64,000 nucleotides of DNA from Cryoendolithus antarcticus (Eukaryota > Ascomycota > Dothideomycetes > Cladosporiales > Cladosporiaceae), in assembly GCA_002077065.1 (NCBI GenBank), contig NAJO01000035.1:434001-498000 (forward strand), given 5' to 3'. Within the stretch, counting starts at the first letter, position 1. Each line of letters opens with the position of its first letter. The position numbers were made by a program, and so were the translations under genes. The notes beneath the pieces are model-generated. The model saw only the letters and a list, made by a program, of their open reading frames with translations. It was not told the DNA's origin and did not search any database. Below, one piece after another: positions 54,604 through 63,568 of the stretch.

Positions 54604-56885
54604 ATGTCTTCGAAGATGCTTATTACTTCGCTTGGCCTTGCTTCGCTGGCCCTCCATGGGTCGCAGGCTATGCGTCTGCCCGAGAAGAGGCAGAACACTT
54701 TGACTCCCTACACAACCGAGAACTGGCGATCACTTGGCTGCTTCAGGTATGGACTCTACCGCTCCGTCCTACTAGACACTCGCTGATTCGATCCTCTCCA
54801 GTGATTCCCAGCAGGACAGGACCTTGAGCCTGCAAGCCCATTCAGGCGAGCACAATGACGACGGAGCATGCCAGCTACAATGTCAAGCCCTGGGGTACGC
54901 CTACGCAGGCACAGAGTACGGAGGAGAGTGCTGGTGTGACAACTACGTCAACACCGACTCGGTGCAAAAGCCCGACAGCGACTGCAACATGGCATGCACG
55001 AAGACCGCGACACAGCCGTGCGGTGGTGCTGACAGGATCAATCTGTTTTGGAATGGCACGTTTATTGGAAATCCGCCGGTAAAGATAACGACTGTCAACC
55101 CCGGTGTCGATGGTTGGGTGAGCCAGGGCTGCTGGACTGATAGCACAGCGGCGCGTACGCTCACGCATCCTGTGGGCACTACTGGTGGTGGCTCCGAGAT
55201 GACCATTCCGCTTTGCCTCGCTGCTTGCAAGAACGCTGGCTACACGCTGGCTGGCGCCGAGTACTCAGGTATGATCTCCTACTTCCCTGCCTAACTGAGA
55301 TCCTCGAAGCTGACCAACACCAACAGGCGAGTGCTACTGCGACAACACGTACGCCAACGGCGCTCCTACATCCGACTCGACCTGCAGCAACAAGTGCAAC
55401 GGCGACAAATCGAACTTCTGCGGTGGAGCTGGTGCGATGAACTTGTACAGCTTGAACGGTGCCACTCCACAGAAAGCCGCTTCAGGCCCAGTGACCCCAG
55501 TCACTCCCACATTGCCCTCCGGCTGGACCTCATTAGGCTGCTGGACTGATGCTACCAACAACCGCGCTTTCCGCAATCAGGTGCAGTCGCCGGCTGGTGG
55601 TATGACCGTCGACTACTGCACTGCCACCTGCTCAAGCCAAGGCTACAGCTACGCTGGTGTCGAATTTGGCCAGGAGTGCTGGTGCGACAATGCCGTGCAG
55701 AATAACCAAGGACAAGCTAGTGACGGCTCTGCGGGCTGCAACAAGCCTTGCTCCGGATCTGCTGGCGAGACCTGCGGTGGTGCAGGTAGGCTGAATGTCT
55801 ACGCTGCTGGCGGTGCCTGGCGATCGCTCGGCTGCTACGCCGATCAGCCAAATGCCCGCACTCTTGCGGTCGAGAAAGACTACTTCGGCACCCTCACCCC
55901 TGCGACCTGCCAGGCTTACTGCCAGACCAACGGCTACCCTTACAGCGGCATGGAATACGGACGCGAGTGCCACTGCGGCTTCTCCTTCGACAACAACGGC
56001 GGCCCCGCACCTGATGGCAATGCTGGCTGCTCGTTCGTCTGCGAGGGTGACAACACACAACTCTGCGGTGGCAGCAACAGGCTTTCCATGTTCGAGTACG
56101 TCAACGCTGACGGCACAGTTTCGAGCAAAGCGTCCACCACTGGCTCAGGTACCGGCTCAGGCACAGGCACCGGCACGACCACCCCCGCCACCGGCCCTTC
56201 GCAAGTCCCCTCCGACCTTCCCAGCGGCTGGTCCTTCCAATCCTGCTACAATGACAACCCCGGCAACCGAATCCTCTCCAAGCAACAGCCAAACTCCGAC
56301 ACCATGACAATCGAGTCTTGTATCTCCGCCTGCTCTGGTGCAGGCTACAGCATCGCAGGCATGGAATATAGCCACGAGTGCTACTGCGACAACGCCCTCG
56401 CCTCGTACGCCACCGTCGCCTCCTCGCAGAGCAACTGCAACATGGCCTGTAGCGGCGACAGCACCGAGCTCTGCGGCGGCGCAGGCGCCATCTCCGTCTT
56501 CTCCACCGGTAGCACCACCTCCACGCCCGCGACCAACCCCTCCCCCGCCGCCTCGCCCGCCGCAACCCCAGTCGTCGAGCCCTACTCCGACATCTCCAAC
56601 TCCATCGCATACTACGGCTGCGTCTCCGACAGCATCGGCACGCGCACCTACCCCTACCGCCTGCAGTACCCCAGCGGTACGCAGAACACGCCGCCGAACT
56701 GCTACGCGGGCTGCCAGGCCGCGGGCTTCGGCTACGCGGGCGTCGAGTACGGGAGTGAGTGTTACTGCGGGAGTGCGGCGCCCACGAGCGGGGCGAGCAC
56801 GCAGTGCAGCATGGCTTGTGAGGGGGATGGAAGATATTTGTGCGGTGGGCCCGGGGCGATGAATGTTTATGGGTTGCAGAAGTAG
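54604..56885 (+). CDS. Secreted protein with six WSC domains
   Basis: Three exons (54604-54746, 54802-55268, 55327-56885) give 722 aa. A signal peptide (MSSKMLITSLGLASLALHGSQA) is followed by six Cys-rich WSC modules starting about residues 41, 138, 250, 347, 460 and 600. Each opens with a W/Y-x-x-x-G/S-C-(F/W/Y) strand, carries G-Y-x-Y-A/S-G-x-E-Y/F-x-x-E-C-x-C and closes with a C-x-G-x-x-x-x-x-C-G-G motif. Linkers between modules 4/5 and 5/6 are Ser/Thr/Gly/Pro-rich and probably O-glycosylated. No transmembrane helix or GPI signal is visible at the end (MNVYGLQK), so it is not a Wsc-type stress sensor. WSC modules bind beta-glucan or xylan; a wall-binding or carbohydrate-capturing role is likely. 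Confidence 0.93.
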
Positions 56886-57451
56886 GGGGTATGAGTGGGA
56901 ATACTGACTGCATGGGAGGATGGAGTACGGGAGGAGTTTTGGAGGGGATATAGACGCATTGCGTTGCGGCTCATCTATCTTATATGTCTACATCACGTCT
57001 TTCTTACACTACGCTTGTTCGCTTTATGGTACAGCATGTCTCGCATGTCCTGGGCGATGTCAGACATGCCATAGACGGCCATCGCCATCTCGCCATGTAG
57101 CTCGGTGAGTACTCTGCATGCTTCTCCTCCCTTGAACCAGGTCGTGGAAGATCGCGCTCGGTACCGTCAAGCAGCGCGGATGGTGCCCTACCGAGACGTG
57201 GGAGAGGACCAGACGCCGTTGAGCTCGCTCGTCGGCTCCGTCGTTTCATGCCATCTACACCCGGGTTCCACGGAGCCAGAGTGATGCCCACTCTCACTCT
57301 TCGGACCTCGCGGCGGCAAGCCTTTCATGTGTTCGTTTTGGAGGCGCCTTCAGTCTGAGGCCTGCGACGAATGCACTCAACTCATACTTGCACCGTACAC
57401 CAGCGATTTTTCAATGCTCCGTAAAGCAAGCCCATCTATTTCTCCTGTGCC
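56886..57451. other. Convergent 3' intergenic region
   Basis: 566 bp between the WSC gene and YTH1. No gene or repeat is recognised. Confidence 0.5.
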
Positions 57452-58279
57452 TCAGAATCTTTTCCCTCTGAAGCCTCCCCTCCCTCTTCCGCGGCCCCTG
57501 AACCCGCCTCGACTCCCAAACTGCCCTCCCCTCGCCATATCCCTCTCAAACATCCTCTCGCTCTCCTCCCAGAACTCCACCTCCCGCTCCTCCTGTTCCT
57601 TCTGCTCTCTAGCCTCATCCTCCGCGGTCCTGACCTCGGGTTTCCTCGGCACAAGATCTTCATCCCGAATCCACCTCGCATGCGCGCCATACTCACAACT
57701 CACAACCCTATCCGGACCAGGAGGGTGGGCGCGGCCGTTGGGACAGAAACCAGCGAGGTAGAAGGGGCACGGGACTTTGTGCTTGACATGTCGTTGTTTA
57801 CACCACGGTCCCAGGGGACAGAACCCCCGCGCATAATGCTCACAAGCCTTCCGCCTCAACGGACTATTCGGTCCAATATGCAGGTAAGCGCACTCCTCTC
57901 CTTGTCCGCAGACCCCCCAGCGACTGAACTCCTTGCACTCCCGCTCATCTCGTAGATTGAATGTGTGCGCGAAATCACACGCGTCGCCCTTCTTGCAGAG
58001 CCCACGTTGGTAGTGTTTGCAGATTAGGTTTCCGACTCCGGCGCGTTCTGAAGGGGGCGTGTAATGTCTGTCCGGGCAGAGCGGGCCGCGGGGGCAGCCG
58101 GAGGAGGATTTGTAGGCGGCGCAGATTGGGCGAGAGAGTTTTGAGGGGCGGGAGAGGGTTGGGTGGGTGGTGAGGAGGGAGGGGAGGAATGTGAATGCTG
58201 GGATTTGGAGGAGGGTGGGGTGGAGGATTTGCTCTGGTAGTGTCGGGGGCTTGGTCATGGTGGATGTGGTGGTTGCCAT
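57452..58279 (-). CDS. YTH1: mRNA 3'-end processing protein YTH1 (CPSF30)
   Basis: Single exon, 275 aa from MATTTSTMTKPPTLPEQILHP; the open frame extends 61 codons upstream without conservation. CCCH fingers are visible in order: CAAYKSSSGCPRGPLCPDRH, CKHYQRGLCKKGDACDFAH, CKEFSRWGVCGQGEECAYLH and CEHYARGFCPLGPWCKQRH. A fifth, CPFYLAGFCPNGRAHPPG, lacks the third Cys. An Arg/Gly end (GGFRGRGRGRGGFRGKRF) follows. Yth1/CPSF30 recognises the AAUAAA-type signal within the cleavage and polyadenylation factor in the nucleus. Length and finger number fit the family. Confidence 0.92.
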   Translation of the reverse strand: MATTTSTMTKPPTLPEQILHPTLLQIPAFTFLPSLLTTHPTLSRPSKLSRPICAAYKSSSGCPRGPLCPDRHYTPPSERAGVGNLICKHYQRGLCKKGDACDFAHTFNLRDERECKEFSRWGVCGQGEECAYLHIGPNSPLRRKACEHYARGFCPLGPWCKQRHVKHKVPCPFYLAGFCPNGRAHPPGPDRVVSCEYGAHARWIRDEDLVPRKPEVRTAEDEAREQKEQEEREVEFWEESERMFERDMARGGQFGSRGGFRGRGRGRGGFRGKRF

Positions 58280-58906
58280 GCTTGGATTGGGTGTGGACAA
58301 CCCAAGGGCTGCGAGGTGGGAGAGCGTAGTAGAGTGATCGCCAGACATGCAACAGTCAGCGGGACCGGGAAGTCGGAGAAATGAATAAGCTTTGTGGAGG
58401 GTGTTTGCAGGGTGCTGATGAGGCTCAGAGTGAGTGAGGCGTCCGGCGTTGACGGGGCTCAATACATGGCGTGTGTTGTGTTCAGTGTGTCGAAGCCATA
58501 GTCATGCATACGCTCTCAACATAGATGATCCTTCACTTACATATCCGAGACGTATGGAAGGTGCAAGAATCAACACGCCCATCGTGCTTGCCTCGATTGG
58601 CTAGTGCACAGACCACAGCTTATTGCCTCGCTTCCCCAGACACCAGCCTCACTCTGTCGCTGGTCATGTCCGCCCGCAGTTGTACTCTTCTACCTTCCAC
58701 CATACCCCTCCCTCCGCCAATCTGGACCGATCCCGATAGCGAGAGTGGCAAGAGGAGCACATCAGCAGTGCTCACGACTTCACGGCAACACACTCGCTTC
58801 ACGCTCACAAACTATACGAGACACGACATCGCACGACCTCCTCCACGACGGTTACTACTACTGAACTTACGACTTGCATAGTAATATATAACGACATACC
58901 GACACG
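58280..58906. promoter_or_regulatory. Divergent promoter region, YTH1 / CCCH-Smr gene
   Basis: 627 bp between the chosen starts. An upstream in-frame ATG of YTH1 lies at 58462. No TATA box is obvious. The leader of the downstream gene contains TAATATATAACG just before its ATG. Confidence 0.45.
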
Positions 58907-61186
58907 ATGGTCTCTGAACGCATCTATGAGCTCTGCGAGCCAATACTGGAGGACACGAAGCTTGCAGATGAGGAGAAAACAGACAAGCTGGAGGAGCTGC
59001 TGAGCGGTCCTCCTAGCTCACTTAAAGGCAAAGCGTTGGAGGACGCAGTGCTTGGCGCGTTGTGGAAGTACAAGAGTGCAGGCGACAAGAAGTCCAGTCC
59101 TCCACCTTTACGTGGCGCGAATGTCATACGCTCACGCTCGCCTGCACCATGGATCCAGCGTAGTGGGACACCAATGTCTGGTGCGAGCTCGCCAAGGCTG
59201 TATAGTGCTACTCCGGCGGCTCCGCCTGGCTTTGGACCAAGACCGACGGCGCTGGAGAGGACGATGAGCTCGCAAGGTTCGCCCTTCAATTCGCCAAAGC
59301 CATCGCCACGACTCCCAATCTCCACGCCAGCAATACCGCATTCGCCGCGCCTGAGTATATACCAGTTCAGCGACTCTTCTCCAACCAATGAGAACTACGG
59401 CGATTACGGGAGCGATATCGTCGATGGACTTGTGAACGACGATGCTGGGAGCAATACGAGCTTCGGCGACGGATCCTGGGGTGGCTCGTCTGAGTTCATG
59501 ACACCGTACACGACAGACATGAGCCCTTACGATATGCTGCGCTCAATATTGCAGGACAACAGGAGCGACGCGGAACTTGAGCAGGTGCTGGAGGCCAATG
59601 GGTACGATCTGAGCCAGACGATTAACGCATTGATCGAGGCGCAAGACCAGGGCGCGCCAGTCATGGCAGCACAGCAAGAGCAGCAGAGTCGCACGATATT
59701 GATCGGTAAGAATATGGAGCCAGCTTCGAGACCTGTGACTCCGCTGGGTCAGCAGAGGTCTCCAATTATCTGCCGCTACTGGCTGGCGTCTGGACACTGT
59801 GCACGTGCAGACTGTCGATTTGCGCATACGCTAGAGAACCATCTCTGCAAGTTCTGGATGCAAGGGAATTGTCTCGCTGGCAATCTTTGCCAATTCTCGC
59901 ACGATCCAAGCGTACTCATGCAGCAGCTCAGCATCGCCAACAGCGGAACGACAACGCCACAGTATATTGCGCCTAACTTCCAGCTCACGGACATAGACAG
60001 CTTCCCAGCACTGCAGCCTCAGACCAGCAATCCATACGAAGACTCCGATCCCATCGATCCAGAGACCATCACTGCTGTCCTGCAACATCACCAACAGCAG
60101 ATGGCCTCAGCAATGCCAAGCGGCCTCTACCCAACCTTCATCCCCACCGGTCCACGCAGCTCCTCTCGTCCAACAAGCCGCCACACATCCCGCGCACCCA
60201 CTCCAGGCGTGCACAACAATGTGAACTTCACAGACGAAGAAGCCTTCCCCACTCTCGGCAGCGCAGCCGCAGCAAAGCCCGGCAAACGCCATCATGGCAA
60301 ACGCGGCGGCCATGGCCACCACTCCACAAACCCCGTACCGATCCCTCAACCCTCAAGTCTAGCCGACATAGTCCGCCTCTCCCCCTCCCCTGCCGCTTCG
60401 CCCTCAGCCCGCGACGCAATGCGCCGAGGTCTGCACAACAACCGCAGCTTCACCTCCACGCGCGAAAACTCCAGTGCCTCCCACTCCATCCCCGCACCGG
60501 CGCAGATCCCCTGGCTCGAAACGGGAGATAAAGTAAATCAAGCCTACCTCCGTGCCCGTGCCGAAGCCGTCCGGCACGGCGGCCTGCGGAACAAATTCCT
60601 GCAATCCGCCGCGCAAGCTTGGAACCGCAATGACGCCCGCGGCGCGAAAGCGCTGAGTTTGAGGGGCCAGAATGAGAATGCGTTGATGCGGGAAGCGCAT
60701 CGCGAGGCCGCGAGAGCGCTGTACGAAGACCGGAACGCGCACTTGGCTTCCTCGGCGCAGAAGGAATTGTACGTCGATCTGCATGGTCTGCATGCTGAGG
60801 AAGCTGTGGCATATCTTTCGGAATGTTTGCTGGAGCATCAGGTCTCTTCTCGCCCACTCTACGCCATCACAGGGACGGGCCACCACTCCAAGAACGGCAA
60901 GGATAAAGTCGGCAAAGCCGTGCGTGCCTTTCTCGTCGAATGGCGGTATGCCTTCCGCGAGTTCTCTGTACCCGGCGATCGCGGGGGTGTAGGCGGCATC
61001 CTAGGCGTCGACCCTTCCAGCTACGACCGGAGTGTGGCTAGAGAGGCACGGGCTGGGAAGGCAGGGGACGGTGACTCCGGCGTGGACCTGGGCCAAGACA
61101 CAAAAGTGTTACTGGCTAAAGAGGACCCGAGGAAGAGGATGGGGAGTGGGGAGAGGGAGGAAGAGTTGCTCGAGAGCAGGAGCTAA
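58907..61186 (+). CDS. CCCH zinc-finger, CUE-like and Smr-domain protein
   Basis: Single exon, 759 aa. Order of parts: an N-terminal helical domain (residues 1-60, LCEPILEDTKLADEEKTDKLEELLSG); a Pro/Ser-rich linker; a CUE-like helix pair near 208-245 (MLRSILQDNRSDAELEQVLEANGYDLSQTINALIE); two CCCH fingers near 288-335 (CRYWLASGHCARADCRFAH and CKFWMQGNCLAGNLCQFSH); a long disordered region with His-rich patch; a DUF1771 helix near 540-605 (RAEAVRHGGLRNKFLQSAAQAWNRND); and an Smr domain near 625-700 with YVDLHGLHAEEAV and TGTGHHSKNG. Smr domains of the Cue2/NONU-1 type cut mRNA at collided ribosomes. The Asp-Leu-His-Gly and TGxGxHS motifs are intact, so it is probably an active RNA endonuclease or nicking protein in translation quality control. 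Confidence 0.88.
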   Translation: MVSERIYELCEPILEDTKLADEEKTDKLEELLSGPPSSLKGKALEDAVLGALWKYKSAGDKKSSPPPLRGANVIRSRSPAPWIQRSGTPMSGASSPRLYSATPAAPPGFGPRPTALERTMSSQGSPFNSPKPSPRLPISTPAIPHSPRLSIYQFSDSSPTNENYGDYGSDIVDGLVNDDAGSNTSFGDGSWGGSSEFMTPYTTDMSPYDMLRSILQDNRSDAELEQVLEANGYDLSQTINALIEAQDQGAPVMAAQQEQQSRTILIGKNMEPASRPVTPLGQQRSPIICRYWLASGHCARADCRFAHTLENHLCKFWMQGNCLAGNLCQFSHDPSVLMQQLSIANSGTTTPQYIAPNFQLTDIDSFPALQPQTSNPYEDSDPIDPETITAVLQHHQQQMASAMPSGLYPTFIPTGPRSSSRPTSRHTSRAPTPGVHNNVNFTDEEAFPTLGSAAAAKPGKRHHGKRGGHGHHSTNPVPIPQPSSLADIVRLSPSPAASPSARDAMRRGLHNNRSFTSTRENSSASHSIPAPAQIPWLETGDKVNQAYLRARAEAVRHGGLRNKFLQSAAQAWNRNDARGAKALSLRGQNENALMREAHREAARALYEDRNAHLASSAQKELYVDLHGLHAEEAVAYLSECLLEHQVSSRPLYAITGTGHHSKNGKDKVGKAVRAFLVEWRYAFREFSVPGDRGGVGGILGVDPSSYDRSVAREARAGKAGDGDSGVDLGQDTKVLLAKEDPRKRMGSGEREEELLESRS

Positions 61187-61308
61187 GACTACAAACAATG
61201 AAAATGAAAATAAATCCAAAATCATGCGCGTACCGTTGTGTGTCGTTGGAGGATGAAGCTGCATCATCAATGCGAGCTGGCATCGTCCGCACCCGCGTGC
61301 TGTAGCAA

Positions 61309-62763
61309 TTATTCACTCCCGCTCCCACTCCCACTGCCCACACCCACAGGCGTCCCCATTCCCACCGGCGTCCCGCCCAAACTCTCCAGCCCTCTGCCGA
61401 ACACACTCCCCCCCAGCCCTCCCGTTCCCCCAAACCGCCCAACCTCCAATCCCAACCCTGTCGCAGAAGTAGGCGTACCCTCCCTCGTGCCTGCTCCATT
61501 CGCAACGCCCTTCTCCGCTCTCAGGGCTTCGAACTTCTCCGCGGTGTCCTTGAGAGCAGCCTGGATCCTCACTTCCTCCTCCCCAATCCTAATTTTCTCG
61601 CGCTGCAAATTCTCAATCTCGACTAACTTCGCAGTGTGCGCGCGTCGCATATCCGCCATTTGAGTTTTGAGTCTCAGCACCACGGCGTCGAGCGATGGGA
61701 GAGGGGAGATCCGTGGTGGTGTTGCTGGACGGGCAGGGTAGGCTGAAGCAGGGGTGGAGCTGAAAGTCCCGGCTGCTGTCTGCGCGGCTTCGAAAGCTTG
61801 TAATCGGTCGCGGGATCCGGATGACGACGCCGAGCTATCGCTCTCGTTCCCCTCGGCCGCAGCGATCTGGGCGGCGATGTCTTGCTTCCTCTTGCCCACG
61901 TCCTGCCGTAAGGCGGACTCGCCCATATTAATCCTATTTCCGCCCTCGCCCGTGAACTCCTCAAACCCCTCCATCACATCCTCGTCATCCCTCACCAGTC
62001 GACTTTCGGCTTGCTGATACTTGTCCTTTGGCGCTAGGATCAGCCGGCCAGACGCGTCTTTCATGACCTTTGGATCCGTGACATCGTCGTCGGAAGCGGG
62101 GTTCAGGAACGGATCATCGGGGTCTAGGGAGATGAATTCCTCGGCCTGGAATTCGGCTGCGAGGCGTGCGCGGCGGGCTTTCTTCTCGGCTATTTCTGAG
62201 GCTGAGGGGATGGAAGAGGAGGGGGCGCTGTAGCGGGAGAGGGAGGAGCCGAATTTGGAGGTTAGGTCCAGGGTTTGCGTTGCGGAGGAGAGGGTCGCGA
62301 GGTCCGTGGATGTGGGCTGGGGTGTGCTCGGCGTACTGGCCCGGAGCTGCTCGAGGTCTGAGGAAGTGTAGCTCGGCGCCGCATCGTCGTCGGCTGTGAG
62401 GGAGGAGGCGAGGAAGGAGGAGCGTTGCGAGGCGGCGCGTTGAACGGCTATACGCGATAATGCGGATCGTTTGGGCGTTATCACGCCGGCTGTGTCGTTG
62501 TCGTCTTCATCGTTGCTTCCCAACGAGGCTCGTAGGCCTGAGGGCTTCTTTGGTTGCGAATTCGGACGCTTGATCGCGGAACCTGGAGACGCTATCAGCC
62601 GTGGCCTTGGGCTATGTGCAGACTGGTCAGATGCGCATCGTGTGTCAGAGAGGGCGAAAGGTGGCTTACCGACTGCTTCATTGTCCGGGGTGCCGTCTGA
62701 GGCCTCATCGTCGTCCTGTCCGATCTTGCGCGGGACTCGCCGCGGCGTTAATGATCGCTTCAT
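61309..62763 (-). CDS. NTR2: Spliceosome-disassembly factor NTR2-like
   Basis: Two exons (62763-62670 and 62582-61309) give 455 aa; the 87-nt intron joins NEAV to GSAIKRP. The start MKRSLTPRRVPRKIGQDDDEASD, basic then acidic, and the central helix ASEIAEKKARRARLAAEFQAEEFISLD match Ntr2. So do the EDVMEGFEEFTGEGGNRINMGESALR block and a coiled coil (LRLKTQMADMRRAHTAKLVEIENLQREK, read in parts). Ntr2 works with Ntr1 and the helicase Prp43 to dismantle the post-splicing intron lariat spliceosome. The C-terminal 80 aa are Gly/Thr-rich repeats (GGTPVGMGTPVGVGSGSGSGSE) and probably disordered. The open antisense frames in this region are composition artefacts. Confidence 0.85.
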   Translation of the reverse strand: MKRSLTPRRVPRKIGQDDDEASDGTPDNEAVGKPPFALSDTRCASDQSAHSPRPRLIASPGSAIKRPNSQPKKPSGLRASLGSNDEDDNDTAGVITPKRSALSRIAVQRAASQRSSFLASSLTADDDAAPSYTSSDLEQLRASTPSTPQPTSTDLATLSSATQTLDLTSKFGSSLSRYSAPSSSIPSASEIAEKKARRARLAAEFQAEEFISLDPDDPFLNPASDDDVTDPKVMKDASGRLILAPKDKYQQAESRLVRDDEDVMEGFEEFTGEGGNRINMGESALRQDVGKRKQDIAAQIAAAEGNESDSSASSSGSRDRLQAFEAAQTAAGTFSSTPASAYPARPATPPRISPLPSLDAVVLRLKTQMADMRRAHTAKLVEIENLQREKIRIGEEEVRIQAALKDTAEKFEALRAEKGVANGAGTREGTPTSATGLGLEVGRFGGTGGLGGSVFGRGLESLGGTPVGMGTPVGVGSGSGSGSE

Positions 62764-63058
62764 TCGGACGAGTTGAAGCTGGTCGTCAATCCTTGTTCAG
62801 AGCGCGACTCGCTTAGTGTTTCACGGTAGTGAGCAGTGAGAGGGAAAAGTCACTGACATGTGATAGATGGTGACTTTGCTTTGGAGCAGAATGAACATCA
62901 TTGGTCATGACAGAATCTGCGCTAGTGTTCGTCGGCCGGACGTGAAGTCGCAAACCAGCCGAGGCAGCCCCAAGCTCTGTTGTCCTCGACGAGGCAAGAC
63001 AGGTCGCAAACGAGACAAACACCCATTCGATCCGCCAAATTCCGACTCATTTATTACA

Positions 63059-63495
63059 ATGGTAAGCTCCACTGCCTCCCCTCCCAGATCCTCGCTAACA
63101 CACCTCCCAGTCTCTCCCGTACCCCTCCCCCTTCCCCTTCCCTCCCCCGCACACCCCTCTGACCACCCGCCCCACACAGCCAAATCGCCTACCTCCTCGC
63201 CACCCTCACAGCCGGCGGCGGCATAACAGGCTACGTCCGCACTGGCTCCGTGCCCTCGATAGCAGCGGGCGTCACAGTCGGCGCGCTCTACGCTCTAGGC
63301 GGCTACAGAATCCAGAACCGCCAGCCCTACGGCGTCGAGTTGGCGCTGCTAGCGAGCTTGGTGTTGGCGGGGAGCTCAATCCCAAGAGCCATCAGAAGCC
63401 AGAAGCCGTTGCCCATGGGGCTGAGTGTGCTGGCGCTGGGTGGGTTGTTCACATTTGGACAGGCTTACGCTGGGGGGAAGGCGAAGACGCTGTAG
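63059..63495 (+). CDS. TMEM14-type small mitochondrial/ER membrane protein, first exon unresolved
   Basis: The supported coding part is 63180-63495 (QIAYLLATLTAGGGITGYVRTGSVPSIAAG ... to KAKTL). It shows the Tmem14 pattern: Gly-rich helix, GYVRTGSVPS turn, GVTVGALYALGGYRIQ, then ELALLASLVLAGSSI and a final helix LSVLALGGLFTFGQAY. A likely start ATG at 63059-63061 sits directly before a perfect GTAAGC donor. The acceptor CACACAG at 63179 leaves the joined frame off by one base. Either a base is missing in the assembly, or exon 1 differs from what I can see. Tmem14 proteins are 100-120-aa integral membrane proteins (TMEM14C moves porphyrin into mitochondria in animals). About 107 aa would be expected here. 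Confidence 0.7.
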
Positions 63496-63568
63496 GGAGC
63501 AGCTGCGCACGAAATGCAGGCAGGAAAAGTAAGACCAACAGTCTGATGTTTGTACGCTTTGTCGACGT

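Noticed and set aside
56101..56913. Arg/Cys-rich antisense frame of 270 codons over the WSC gene
   Set aside because: Composition mirror of Ser/Thr/Ala/Gly codons; the sense frame has six clear WSC modules.
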